Assembly: GCA_020099315.1 (NCBI GenBank)
Contig: CP083650.1
Location: 868,001-932,000 of the forward strand
Reading direction: 5' to 3'
Length of the DNA: 64,000 bases
Source of the DNA: Citrobacter europaeus
Lineage (GTDB): Bacteria > Pseudomonadota > Gammaproteobacteria > Enterobacterales > Enterobacteriaceae
Notes under the pieces: model-generated
What the model was told of the DNA's origin: nothing
Seen by the model: only the letters and a program-made list of their open reading frames with translations
The model's database searches: none
Program-made: the position numbers and the translations under genes
Shown: piece by piece, positions 32,225-40,780 of the stretch
Layout: each line of letters starts with the position of its first letter
Numbering within the stretch: the first letter of the stretch is position 1

Positions 32225-33226
32225 ATGCAGGTCGGTTTAAATACAACATCACTCTCCGGTAGCGGAGCGCTTAATCCTTCTGTGCAGCAGCATACCGTTG
32301 CGCAGAATGCCCCTGTCCGTCAAAAGTTACCCGCAACGGCGAGTGATTATCCGGCCTCACCACTCATTACCACCCGGCCTCAGCGCTACAGTGTGCAGCT
32401 TAACGATCAGCTCACCACGCTGCAGCAGGCTGACCACTACCTGGGACAACTGGAACAGCATTTGCTTGACTATCGCCACGCATCGCGCCGCGGCCCACAG
32501 GCGCAGCAGCAAAAAGGGACCGAGCTGTCACAGTGGCTGGATAAAAGAACGGCGTTATCCGGCGGCGCGGTGGACAGGCAATTGCGTCCGGTTTTGCAGG
32601 GCGAGGCGCGAGTGACATTTCACTCACCTGAACTGGCGCAAATGCTGCAAAAAAACGCCATAAGTTCACGTATGTTCAGCGTCTCTGACGGGCGGCAAAC
32701 GCAGCACTCGGCGGTGGTGGTCGGTGAAGATCTGGATCCCGGTCAGTACAAAATGATGATGAGCAACGCGCTGCGTCGTGTCGGGGTGCAGGTGCACGAT
32801 CAGCAGGGGGCGCTGAGCTTTTCCACTGCGGAAAAGCAGTGGCCACAGATCCAACAAACCCTGAGCGTACGCGATGTTGATGCGAAGTCATCGGCGTTTA
32901 CCCTACTCAAAACGTTTGCCGATCCGTCCCGTTCAGAAGACCTTCTGCAACATATCGCGCAGGGCGGTTCCCGTTCTCAGGATGGCTTACAGCAGACGCT
33001 GGATGTCATTGGCGATCAGCGTGCGCAAATGGCCGCGCAGCAGGAGAAGGCCCGACAGCTGATTGACGGTATGGCGCGTTTTCCGCAGGCAGAAAGTGCG
33101 GTTAAAGCTTCGGAATCACTGGGCGGGATATTGGATCATGCTAATCACAATTATCAGGTTTTAGCACAGGCGGTAAACGGACAAGCCCGGCTTTCCAGCC
33201 AGACGGTCCGTAGTTTATTAAGCTAA
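32225..33226 (+). CDS. lafW: Flag-2 protein LafW (proposed hook-associated protein)
   Basis: 333 residues, no close well-known relative. It is the third gene of the lfgK-lfgL-lafW run, 25 bases after lfgL, in the place where Flag-2 loci encode LafW. The sequence is hydrophilic, Gln- and Ser-rich, without signal peptide or membrane segment, and mostly helical with a coiled-coil-like region near 40-100 and another near 270-325. This fits an exported or chaperone-type flagellar protein. Its stop codon overlaps the stop codon of the opposite-strand gene. Confidence 0.7.
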   Translation: MQVGLNTTSLSGSGALNPSVQQHTVAQNAPVRQKLPATASDYPASPLITTRPQRYSVQLNDQLTTLQQADHYLGQLEQHLLDYRHASRRGPQAQQQKGTELSQWLDKRTALSGGAVDRQLRPVLQGEARVTFHSPELAQMLQKNAISSRMFSVSDGRQTQHSAVVVGEDLDPGQYKMMMSNALRRVGVQVHDQQGALSFSTAEKQWPQIQQTLSVRDVDAKSSAFTLLKTFADPSRSEDLLQHIAQGGSRSQDGLQQTLDVIGDQRAQMAAQQEKARQLIDGMARFPQAESAVKASESLGGILDHANHNYQVLAQAVNGQARLSSQTVRSLLS

Positions 33227-33702
33227 TCCTGATGGCATGCTTTTGTTGAGAAAGTAAAAGCAGAGGGGTCTGTGATTAACAGACCTCCTACATCCTGTGT
33301 AAAAAGCAAATTTTGCTGCGCGTCTAAATGAATCCACCACGTATGCAGGTTGTGTTCTGTCACAAACGACCCGAAATTCGCCAGCCGAGAATCGTTTTGA
33401 TCGGTTTTGGTCGTACTAAAATGAAACTCCCCCTGTTTCGACGTGCCAGCATAATGGTTAATACAGGCGGCGATCTTAAACGTTGATGGCGTTTTGTTAC
33501 TTTGCTCCAATGGGACGAGAGTAACGGTCGTGTTTTTATTCAGTGGACTCGTAATGAGTTCATAATGTACGTTTTTGCCAGAATTAAGATCGTAATTAAC
33601 AATAACCGTATTTTCAATGTGGGCTTGGGCCATAAAGGTACAAAATAACGTTAAAGCGGACAGGCAGGGGAAAAAGTAATTATTTGCATTTTGGCATTTC
33701 AT
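33223..33702 (-). CDS. Secreted protein encoded with LafZ (unknown)
   Basis: 159 residues. Signal peptide with a hydrophobic core ending FMAQA (about residue 27), then a beta-rich periplasmic body with two Cys (IAACINHY and KACHQD) that could form a disulfide. I do not recognise a family. It overlaps lafZ by 23 nt and follows it in one transcript. By analogy with ToxS or similar periplasmic partners of ToxR-like regulators it may sense or stabilise the LafZ periplasmic domain; that is inference. The 3' end overlaps the lafW stop on the other strand. Confidence 0.65.
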   Translation of the reverse strand: MKCQNANNYFFPCLSALTLFCTFMAQAHIENTVIVNYDLNSGKNVHYELITSPLNKNTTVTLVPLEQSNKTPSTFKIAACINHYAGTSKQGEFHFSTTKTDQNDSRLANFGSFVTEHNLHTWWIHLDAQQNLLFTQDVGGLLITDPSAFTFSTKACHQD

Positions 33703-34630
33703 TTAACATTTTCTCCACTTCTTTAATTAAAATACCATTCATTTCATTATCTTTATTTAGCCAGTTATCAAAGCTCAGCGCTAACTGCCAGTTGTCATTG
33801 CATTGATTGCTTAGCACAATATCAAGGGCAAGCTTGTTGAGTGACACCCGATAATACAAGGTCATCGAGGCGCTATGCGTGACCAATAGTTGATTGATCT
33901 GCTCGACACCAGGAAGAATATGTTGTGAAACGAGTGATAATGATTTCTTATTCTCACCTGGATCATAAAGTTGATAAGCCGTAATACGATTGGCGTTTTC
34001 CAGCGTCTCTTTAACCAGTTGCGGGGCTTCTGGCGTTTTTGTTTCTGACGGCGCTTTAAAATAAGAGATCAGGGCAAACAGCGACAAGGCGACAACGATA
34101 ACGGGTAACGTAATCAGTACGGCCCGGTAAGGGTGACGTCTGGTTGCCAGTTTTTTTTTGCTGCTTGCGTTTAAATGACTATTATTTAGATATATTTTTT
34201 CTTTTGTTGTTGATGGTAGACGCTCTTCAGATGCAAGGGTTTCAGCCACCTCAGCATTCTCTTCGGTTACCTCAACGGCGCTGTCATCAGCTTTATTTTC
34301 ATTAGGATCAATGATTTCAGTCAGATAGTTTTTATTAAATAAATACCCTTTTTTAGGTATGGTTTTAATAATCTCCTGCTGTTTACCATCATCATCGATA
34401 GCAACGCGCAGGGCATGAACGGCTGTCGGCAGACTATTTCCACCGACGATGCGATTCTTCCATACTGCGGTCATTAAAAATGAACGAGATAAAACAACAT
34501 CGGCATTTTTAGCTAATGTTTCTAACAGAATAAAATGGTATTCGCCCAGACGACGTATCTCGCCTGTTTCACAATGGATTAGCGCATTAAGCGAGGAATC
34601 CATCCGCCAGTTGTTGACTACAATACTCAT
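33680..34630 (-). CDS. lafZ: Transmembrane transcriptional regulator LafZ (ToxR/CadC-like)
   Basis: 316 residues. The N-terminal 100 form an OmpR/ToxR-type winged helix (LGEYHFILLETLAKNADVVL, VGGNSLPTAVHALRVAIDDD, IIKTIPKKGYLF). An acidic linker follows, then a single membrane helix at about 170-190 (VLITLPVIVVALSLFALISY) and a periplasmic domain with two Cys (NQCNDN, PKCK). Flag-2 clusters carry lafZ here, described as a membrane-bound regulator. It lies divergently from lafA across a 550-bp region, so lafA is the obvious candidate target. Confidence 0.85.
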   Translation of the reverse strand: MSIVVNNWRMDSSLNALIHCETGEIRRLGEYHFILLETLAKNADVVLSRSFLMTAVWKNRIVGGNSLPTAVHALRVAIDDDGKQQEIIKTIPKKGYLFNKNYLTEIIDPNENKADDSAVEVTEENAEVAETLASEERLPSTTKEKIYLNNSHLNASSKKKLATRRHPYRAVLITLPVIVVALSLFALISYFKAPSETKTPEAPQLVKETLENANRITAYQLYDPGENKKSLSLVSQHILPGVEQINQLLVTHSASMTLYYRVSLNKLALDIVLSNQCNDNWQLALSFDNWLNKDNEMNGILIKEVEKMLNEMPKCK

Positions 34631-35182
34631 GGTTTTATATACCCGCGCAAGATTTTTATATCCCTGGTGTCACACCGTTAAAAATCAGTGCATTAAAATT
34701 CTGGAGAAATTGAAATGTCTTTTGGCTGTGAAACAGCAGCCGAATCGCTATTGAGTGTTTTTTATGCTGTGCAAAAAGGGATTTGAAATGTAACGAAAGT
34801 GCCTGAGACTCACAATATAAAAATACAGGGTATTTGCAACTAAATGTAAAATAAGGTCAGGGAGTGGGTGATTAAAGCGCTTTTGATTGAGTATAATCTC
34901 ATTGGTATCATGATGTTAGCCCTGTTGGTGTGTAAGCAATCAACCCATTATTAGATATTTCTAATAATCTTTTAATTAAATCTTGATTGAGATCTCCTTT
35001 ATGTAGTGGGTGTTGGTGAAAGGGAAGCACGGAAAGCTAAAATAGAGTTGAGGTTTATCTCTCTGGTTAATGAGGTGGTGAGGAGCGTAAAAATTTTTTT
35101 TGCAGCGCTTTAAGTTTTCCAGACGGGTGGTCGTTTTTACAGAGTATCGAAACGAAAACGATTATTCCCAAGGAGCTGTACC
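34631..35182. other. Control region between lafZ and lafA
   Basis: About 550 bp without a credible gene, AT-rich, between divergent lafZ and lafA. The lafA-proximal end holds the sigma-28-like element. A weak GG-N10-GC match begins near 34723 but its -12 box is poor. The remaining 450 bp could bind LafZ or other regulators; no clear operator repeat was recognised. Confidence 0.5.
35111..35137 (+). promoter_or_regulatory. Sigma-28-like (LafS) promoter of lafA
   Basis: TAAGTTTT, 11 bases, GTCGTTTT: same spacing and near-identical boxes to the element before lfgK. Predicted start about 35144, leaving a leader of about 40 nt with a strong AAGGAG ribosome site before the flagellin ATG. Confidence 0.6.
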
Positions 35183-36088
35183 ATGTTATCGATTAATACT
35201 AATACCGCATCAATGTCTGCTGTTAATGCTATCAACAAAAGCAGCGCATCACTGTCTACTTCTATGGAACGTCTGGCGACAGGTAACCGTATTAACTCTT
35301 CTGCAGATGACGCTGCGGGCAAACAGATTGCCAGCCGTCTGACTGCGCAGTCCAGCGGTATGGGCGTTGCGCTGAGCAACATCAACGATGCGACTGCGAT
35401 GCTGCAGACTGCAGACAGCATGTTTGATGAAATGACCGACGTACTGGGCCGTATGAAAGACCTGTCCACTCAGGCAGCGAACGGAACCTACAACGACGAA
35501 GATTTGCAGGCGATGCAGGACGAATACGACGAACTGGGTCAGCAGATGTCCGATATGCTGCAGAACACCACTTACGGCGGCACCAACCTGTTCGGTGTTT
35601 CCGGTACCAGCAACACCGGTAAAAATGGTCTGTTCCAGGGTGCGGTAACCTTCCAGGTTGGTGCTGAGTCTTCTGACACCATGACCGTTGATATCTCCAG
35701 CCAGCTGGGCGATCTGGTTAATGCGCTGGATGATGTTAGCGCCTCTTTCAAAGCTGACCAGTCTGGTGCTGCCGGTATCTCTGGTGGTACTGAGCTGACC
35801 ACTTCTGGTTCTGCAAACCAGATGATCACCACTATTCAGACTGCAATGGATGACGTGTCTAAGATCCAGTCCAAACTGGGCGCATCTATCAACCGTCTGA
35901 ACGATACCGCAGCTAACCTGACCAGCATGCAGGATAACACTGAAGTGGCGATCGGTAACATTATGGATACCGACTACGCGACGGAAGCGTCCAACATGAC
36001 CCAGCAACAGGTGCTGATGCAAACTGGCATCACCATGCTGAAGCAGTCCAACAGCATGTCCAGCATGGTTTCCAGCCTGCTGCAGTAA
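35183..36088 (+). CDS. lafA: Lateral flagellin LafA
   Basis: 301 residues, a short flagellin. The N-terminal D0-D1 helices (SLSTSMERLATGNRINSSAD, then ASRLTAQSSGMGVALSNIND) and the C-terminal ones (NIMDTDYATEASNMTQQQVL, QSNSMSSMVSSLLQ) are well kept; the variable centre is only about 100 residues (about 135-215). Codon use is strongly biased, as for a highly expressed gene. It forms the lateral filament and is a probable acceptor of the modifications encoded at 13-21 kb, which is inference. A strong terminator follows. Confidence 0.97.
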   Translation: MLSINTNTASMSAVNAINKSSASLSTSMERLATGNRINSSADDAAGKQIASRLTAQSSGMGVALSNINDATAMLQTADSMFDEMTDVLGRMKDLSTQAANGTYNDEDLQAMQDEYDELGQQMSDMLQNTTYGGTNLFGVSGTSNTGKNGLFQGAVTFQVGAESSDTMTVDISSQLGDLVNALDDVSASFKADQSGAAGISGGTELTTSGSANQMITTIQTAMDDVSKIQSKLGASINRLNDTAANLTSMQDNTEVAIGNIMDTDYATEASNMTQQQVLMQTGITMLKQSNSMSSMVSSLLQ

Positions 36089-36108
36089 TTCCTGACTTAA
36101 CGTCATTC

Positions 36109-36134
36109 ACAACACCGCCATCCGGCGGTGTTGT
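36109..36134. terminator. Terminator of lafA
   Basis: Perfect 11-bp stem ACAACACCGCC / GGCGGTGTTGT with loop ATCC, just after the flagellin gene. Confidence 0.85.
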
Positions 36135-36233
36135 GCTTTCAGCGACCTGGCTTTTACCTGGAAACCTTCCTGGGGAAGGGAAAACGCCTTTCCGCCACTA
36201 AGTTAACTTACTGAATCTGAATAATAAAAAATT

Positions 36234-36250
36234 TTGGCATGCTTTTTGCT
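36234..36250 (+). promoter_or_regulatory. Sigma-54 promoter of lafBCDEFSTU
   Basis: TTGGCATGCTTTTTGCT: full match to the -24/-12 consensus, GG at 36236-36237 and GC at 36248-36249. Predicted start near 36261, 24 bases before lafB. This puts lafS, the sigma-28 gene, under LafK control. Confidence 0.85.
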
Positions 36251-36284
36251 ATTACATAAATAACGTTGCACGGAGTCATCGATT

Positions 36285-37610
36285 ATGAGCTTTACGAGTC
36301 CGATCCAAAAATTAGCACAAGAGTTTGCCTACGCCGATATTGCTACCCAGGCGGCGAATTTGCAGAACGAACAGAACGAATTGAATGCAGAGAGCAGCGG
36401 TCTGGACTCGCTCAGTACCGCGCTGACGAATTTTCAGACGGCCATCGATGCGCTGAACAGCAACACAGACGGCCCGCTGACGTTTTCTGCTACCTCTAAT
36501 AATGACGCGAATACCGTATCGGCGAACTCCGAGGCGCAGGCCGGGACTTACTCGTTTTATGTTTCGGCGCTTGCGCAGGCGCAACAAACCACCTTCAGCA
36601 TGAGCGATGACCAGTACAGCGCATCCGGTACCTTTACGTTATCGATGGATGACGGCACGACCATGGATATCGATCTTGCTGCTGCCGATGAAGATGGCGA
36701 CAGTTTCATTGATGCCAGTGAACTGGTTGACGCGATCAATGACTCGGACGACAACCCCGGCGTGTCGGCGGCATTGGTTAAAACCGATGGCACCACCACC
36801 ATCATGCTGACCTCTGATACTACGGGAAAGCAAAGCGGTTTTTCGGTGAGCGTTTCTGGCAACGACGATCTTGCTGCGGCGGAGTCATCTAGTGAGCAGA
36901 TGTTAACGAATCCACAGGACGCCGAAATCCATTTGGGTAACGAGGACGGCCCTGCCATTACCAGCAGCTCCAATACGTTTGATGATGTTATCCCCGGCGT
37001 GACGATGACCTTTTCTGAGGTCAGCGACCCTACCGATCCTGACGATGTGACCACGTTTACCGTCGCGGAAGACTCCAGCGGATCGCAGGCCAAAGTGCAG
37101 ACCTTTGTGGATGCCTACAACACGTTAATCGACACCATCGATTCGTTGACCAGCTATGGCGATGACGACACGGCTGCCGGGGTTTTTGCCGGTGACGCCG
37201 GGATGAATTCGCTGGCAAATCAGATGGATGATATTGCTCACGCCTCCTATGGCGGTGTTTCGATTGTCGACTATGGCATCACGCTGGATTCCGACGGTCA
37301 CTTACAAATTGACTCCACCCAGTTCAGCGAAGAAATGGAAGAAAATCCGGACGGTTTGACCTCTATTTTCGTCGGGGAAGACAGCATGGTCGCGCAGATG
37401 GACGACCTGATGGAAAGCTATCTGGATTCCAGCAACGGCATCATCGCCATGCGTCAGGAAAACATTGATGACCAGCAGAGCAAAATTCAGGACGAAAGCG
37501 ATCAACTGACTGAAACCTATAACACCAACTACGAGCGCTACGTGGAAGAGTACACCAATACGCTGGTTGAAACGTACACCATGAAAGTGAGTATGGCCGC
37601 GTTTATGTAA
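36285..37610 (+). CDS. lafB: Lateral flagellar filament cap LafB (FliD family)
   Basis: 441 residues (FliD 468). The N-terminal FliD domain (IATQAANLQNEQNELNAESS, LSTALTNFQTAIDALNS) and the C-terminal helix pair are typical. The body is strikingly acidic. Residues 135-146 (DEDGDSFIDASE) have the full residue pattern of an EF-hand calcium loop and are followed by a helix (LVDAIND). FliD caps the filament and inserts flagellin subunits; LafC and LafD are the likely chaperones. Confidence 0.94.
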   Translation: MSFTSPIQKLAQEFAYADIATQAANLQNEQNELNAESSGLDSLSTALTNFQTAIDALNSNTDGPLTFSATSNNDANTVSANSEAQAGTYSFYVSALAQAQQTTFSMSDDQYSASGTFTLSMDDGTTMDIDLAAADEDGDSFIDASELVDAINDSDDNPGVSAALVKTDGTTTIMLTSDTTGKQSGFSVSVSGNDDLAAAESSSEQMLTNPQDAEIHLGNEDGPAITSSSNTFDDVIPGVTMTFSEVSDPTDPDDVTTFTVAEDSSGSQAKVQTFVDAYNTLIDTIDSLTSYGDDDTAAGVFAGDAGMNSLANQMDDIAHASYGGVSIVDYGITLDSDGHLQIDSTQFSEEMEENPDGLTSIFVGEDSMVAQMDDLMESYLDSSNGIIAMRQENIDDQQSKIQDESDQLTETYNTNYERYVEEYTNTLVETYTMKVSMAAFM

Positions 37611-37643
37611 CCGGCTGGTTTAAGAGAAGGACTGAGAATCAAC

Positions 37644-38036
37644 ATGTACGACACGCAGGATGGTTATTCGCAATACAAAGAGATGGATCTTGCTGCGCGT
37701 ACCGCAGCAGCATCGCCGTTAGAGCTGGTGCTGGTGCTGTTTTCGGGGCTGATGGACGAGCTGGAACGCGCCAAAAGCCACATTGAGAACAAACGCTATG
37801 AGCGTAAGGCGCAAAGCATCAACAAATGCATTGATATTCTCAACGCCTTAACCAGCTCGCTGGAGTTTGAAACCGGCGGCGAGCTGGTGGTGAATTTGTC
37901 CCGGCTGTATGACCACTGCGTCTACCGCCTGTACGAAGCCAGCGGCGAATTGTCGCTGGAAAAAATTGATGAAGTGATCCTCATCCTGACGAATCTGCGC
38001 ACGGGCTGGGAAGGTCTGTCGGCAAAACTGGGATAA
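37644..38036 (+). CDS. lafC: Lateral flagellin chaperone LafC (FliS family)
   Basis: 130 residues (FliS 136). The pattern TAAASPLELVLVLFSGLMDELERAK and the helical body with INKCIDILNALTSSLEFETG match FliS, which binds the flagellin C-terminus and prevents cytoplasmic polymerisation. It lies 33 bases after lafB and 4 bases before lafD. Confidence 0.94.
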   Translation: MYDTQDGYSQYKEMDLAARTAAASPLELVLVLFSGLMDELERAKSHIENKRYERKAQSINKCIDILNALTSSLEFETGGELVVNLSRLYDHCVYRLYEASGELSLEKIDEVILILTNLRTGWEGLSAKLG

Positions 38037-38040
38037 GGCG

Positions 38041-38364
38041 ATGCAAAGAGAGCGTCTGCAACAGCAACAGCAGCTTTATGCCCTGGTACAAGAGATGAAC
38101 GACGCGCTGGATAACAAGCGTTGGCGACGATTACCCGGCCTGCATCAGCAGGTGATGCGCGTTTTTCATGACTATGCCGCCTGGGAAACTGATGCCGGGG
38201 CGCTGAGGGAAGTGAAAAGCAAAATGCATGCGGCGTTTGAGGCGCTAATAACCCGGCGAACGCAGCGTGCGGAAGAACTCAAAGCGCGCATGGATCAACA
38301 TCAGCAAAATCAGGAAGGAATGTTGGCGTACTCAATGGTTAATTTAATTTCGGAGAAGGCATGA
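38041..38364 (+). CDS. lafD: Lateral flagellar chaperone LafD (FliT-like)
   Basis: 107 residues, wholly helical, Gln-rich, in the position of fliT after fliS. FliT is the cap-protein chaperone and, in polar systems, also an inhibitor of FlhDC. There is little sequence signal, so the call rests on size, charge and gene order. It overlaps lafE by 4 nt. Confidence 0.78.
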   Translation: MQRERLQQQQQLYALVQEMNDALDNKRWRRLPGLHQQVMRVFHDYAAWETDAGALREVKSKMHAAFEALITRRTQRAEELKARMDQHQQNQEGMLAYSMVNLISEKA

Positions 38365-39536
38365 ATCCTGTATTACTGGCCTCGGCCAGTGCGTTGGCAG
38401 AGGCCACACCGGAAAAGGCGGCTATCTCAGCCCCAACAACGTCAACGAGCGGCAGCACGTTTTCTTTGCCGCAGGCTGGGCTTAACGCGGTGGCTGAACG
38501 TTTGATCGGCGCAAAAGTCAACCAACAGCAGGCGTCGGCGGCCGGGCATCAGCGCGATGATGCAGATCCTGCGGCTATGCAGGCATTGCTGGCGATGCTG
38601 CTGGCGCAACCGGCTCAGGCGTCAGCGTCTGCACCAACCCAGAAGCAGCCGGACGGTGAGATGCTGAAAATGCTGGCGCAGGTGCAAACCTCCCAATCAG
38701 GTTCATCGCTGCTGCGTCAACTGGCGGGCGCGATGGCTCAACAAGGAAAAACGTCCTCGCCGTCGGCTGAGCAGCATGCCACTGATTTATCGTCACTGCC
38801 GCCAAAGCTGCAAACGTTGCTGGCGTCGATCGGCGAGGATTTGCCTCAGGCAACGCCGGATCAGCAGGCCAAACTGGCGACATTCTCCTCCCAGGATCTG
38901 CGCGCGATCGCGCCTGAACCTGCTTCGCTTTCGACGTCACAGCAAATTTCCGCCCGCGTGAAGTCTGAGGATCATAGCGTTCCTCGCCCGATGGCGGTGA
39001 GAAAAACGGATAGCGTGGCGGTTAACCCAACGCTTGCGACGCAAAGTTTGCTCAATACGGCGGCACAGGGAAATCAGCCGGTGAATGCTCTGAGCGATCA
39101 TAGCGTGGTGTCGACGCAAGTTTCGACGCCGACCACGCTGTCAACAGAGGAACTCGGAGAGAAGCTTACCGCGCTGCTCAAAGACAGAATTCAATTCCAG
39201 TTGGGCCAGCAACAGCAGGTGTCGACTATTCGTCTTGATCCTCCTTCGCTTGGCAAACTGGAAATTGCCGTGCAGCTGGATGCCGGAAAGCTGATGGTTC
39301 ACATCGGCGCAAATCAGAGTGATGTCTGCCGCTCGTTGCAGCAATTTAGCGAAAACTTACGCCAGCACCTCACGGCGCAAAACTTCATGGAAGTGAACGT
39401 TCAGGTCTCTTCCGAGGGGCAATCGCAACAGCAGCAACAGCAGTCAGATCATCAACAGGAGGAGGTTACGTCGGCGCTAACGCTTAACGATGAGCCTCAA
39501 TTTCAACAGAACGAATCCGTTCTGATCAAAGTGTAA
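38361..39536 (+). CDS. lafE: Lateral flagellar hook-length control protein LafE (FliK family)
   Basis: 391 residues (FliK about 375-405). The N-terminal two thirds are low-complexity, rich in Ala, Gln, Ser and Pro, as in the FliK ruler. The C-terminal domain has the conserved IRLDPPSLGKLEIAVQLDAG and a Gln-rich tail. It measures hook length and triggers the LfhB specificity switch. The start overlaps lafD (ATGA). Confidence 0.92.
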   Translation: MNPVLLASASALAEATPEKAAISAPTTSTSGSTFSLPQAGLNAVAERLIGAKVNQQQASAAGHQRDDADPAAMQALLAMLLAQPAQASASAPTQKQPDGEMLKMLAQVQTSQSGSSLLRQLAGAMAQQGKTSSPSAEQHATDLSSLPPKLQTLLASIGEDLPQATPDQQAKLATFSSQDLRAIAPEPASLSTSQQISARVKSEDHSVPRPMAVRKTDSVAVNPTLATQSLLNTAAQGNQPVNALSDHSVVSTQVSTPTTLSTEELGEKLTALLKDRIQFQLGQQQQVSTIRLDPPSLGKLEIAVQLDAGKLMVHIGANQSDVCRSLQQFSENLRQHLTAQNFMEVNVQVSSEGQSQQQQQQSDHQQEEVTSALTLNDEPQFQQNESVLIKV

Positions 39537-39543
39537 AAGCAAG

Positions 39544-40014
39544 ATGAAGAAAATTGTTATCGCGTGTCTGATTAGCTCCGTCGTGGCGCTGGGTATTGCA
39601 GGGGGCGCAGGATGGGGCATTTATCATTCTATGACTAAAGGAACCGCAACAGCAGCAGATAAGCCTGCGCATGAAGCGGAAGATAGCCAGGATGAGTCCA
39701 GCAGTATTTTTGTCTCCCTGCCGGAAACGGTGGTTACGCTTCATGATAATGAAGGGGAAGACAGATACATGGTGGCAGAGCTGGTGATGGTCGTTGATTC
39801 AGAGAAAGACGCTGAAAAAATTAAGAAAGACGAACCGCTCTATCAAAGTATTACAGTAGATGAACTCTCGAATATGAAATATGAGGATATTCGGGCGCTG
39901 AAGATCTCCGATATCAGAAAGAAAGTTTTTGAAAATCTGAAAATTGAATTAGCGAAACGCAAAATGGCGACACCTTATAAGGACATTTTGGTGAAAAAAG
40001 TCGTGTTTCAATAA
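39544..40014 (+). CDS. lafF: Lateral flagellar protein LafF (FliL family)
   Basis: 156 residues (FliL 154). One N-terminal membrane helix (IACLISSVVALGIAGGAGWG) and a periplasmic domain with YMVAELVMVVDSEKDAEKIK. FliL rings the stator and supports torque under load. It lies between lafE and lafS in the late operon. Confidence 0.9.
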   Translation: MKKIVIACLISSVVALGIAGGAGWGIYHSMTKGTATAADKPAHEAEDSQDESSSIFVSLPETVVTLHDNEGEDRYMVAELVMVVDSEKDAEKIKKDEPLYQSITVDELSNMKYEDIRALKISDIRKKVFENLKIELAKRKMATPYKDILVKKVVFQ

Positions 40015-40034
40015 GCGACACGCCAGGAAATAAC

Positions 40035-40751
40035 ATGATCCAGGATGCTTACGAGTCAGAAGACTTTAATGCGACGCCCGTGCTAACGCCAAAGCAAGAG
40101 AGCCATTATTTACAGGCCTATCTTCCTTTGGTGCGCAAAGTGGTGCGTCAACTTGCGCCGCAATGTACCTGCGTTATGGACAGGCAGGATATGGAACAAA
40201 CGGCGCTGATGGGATTGCTGAATGCGATTCGCCGCTATGGTCAACCGGATGAAGGCTTTGCCGGTTATGCCGTCCACCGTATTCGTGGCGCCATACTCGA
40301 TGAGCTGCGCAGCCTCGACTGGCGGCCTCGTCAGCTACGACAAAAATACCATCAGATTAAAGATTTGATTCGTGATGCGCGTACCCGGCTCGGGCATGAA
40401 CCCTCATGGGAGGAGCTTTCCCGGCTGGGGTTGTCGTCTGAAGATTATCAGGAATACCAACAACTGGAGGGCGCCGAATCGCTGGCCAGTCTGGATGAGT
40501 TACTGAATGGCGATATACCGATTGCGCCGCTCGAAGGGCGGGGGCTTGAGGAACAATTCGTCACGCAGGAAATGCTGGGTTATGCCCTGAGCCAACTCAG
40601 CGAAAAAGAGGGACTGGTGCTCTCAATGTATTACCAGCACGATATGAATTTAAAAGAGATTGCGCTGGTATTAGGGCTGACTGAAGCCCGTATTTGTCAA
40701 ATGAATAAAAAAATCACGCACAAGATTCGTGATTGTTTATATCCAGATTAA
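40035..40751 (+). CDS. lafS: Lateral flagellar sigma-28 factor LafS (FliA family)
   Basis: 238 residues (FliA 239). Region 2 motifs: YLPLVRKVVRQLAP, MDRQDMEQTALMGLLNAIRR and GAILDELRSLDWRPRQLRQK. Region 4: LSEKEGLVLSMYYQHDMNLK and EIALVLGLTEARICQMNKKI. It should transcribe lafA, lfgKL and lfgMN through the TAAG-N15-GYCG elements and be blocked by LfgM. Its 3' end is 29 bases before the lafT start. Confidence 0.95.
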   Translation: MIQDAYESEDFNATPVLTPKQESHYLQAYLPLVRKVVRQLAPQCTCVMDRQDMEQTALMGLLNAIRRYGQPDEGFAGYAVHRIRGAILDELRSLDWRPRQLRQKYHQIKDLIRDARTRLGHEPSWEELSRLGLSSEDYQEYQQLEGAESLASLDELLNGDIPIAPLEGRGLEEQFVTQEMLGYALSQLSEKEGLVLSMYYQHDMNLKEIALVLGLTEARICQMNKKITHKIRDCLYPD

Positions 40752-40780
40752 CAATTCCGAATCAACATGCGGAGGACGTA

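Noticed and set aside
34723..34745. GG-N10-GC match TTGGCTGTGAAACAGCA before lafA
   Set aside because: The -12 box is poor and it lies over 400 bases from lafA; the sigma-28-like element is a better promoter.
35249..36106. Long open frame antisense to lafA
   Set aside because: Shadow of the biased codon use of the flagellin gene, with no homology and no control signals.
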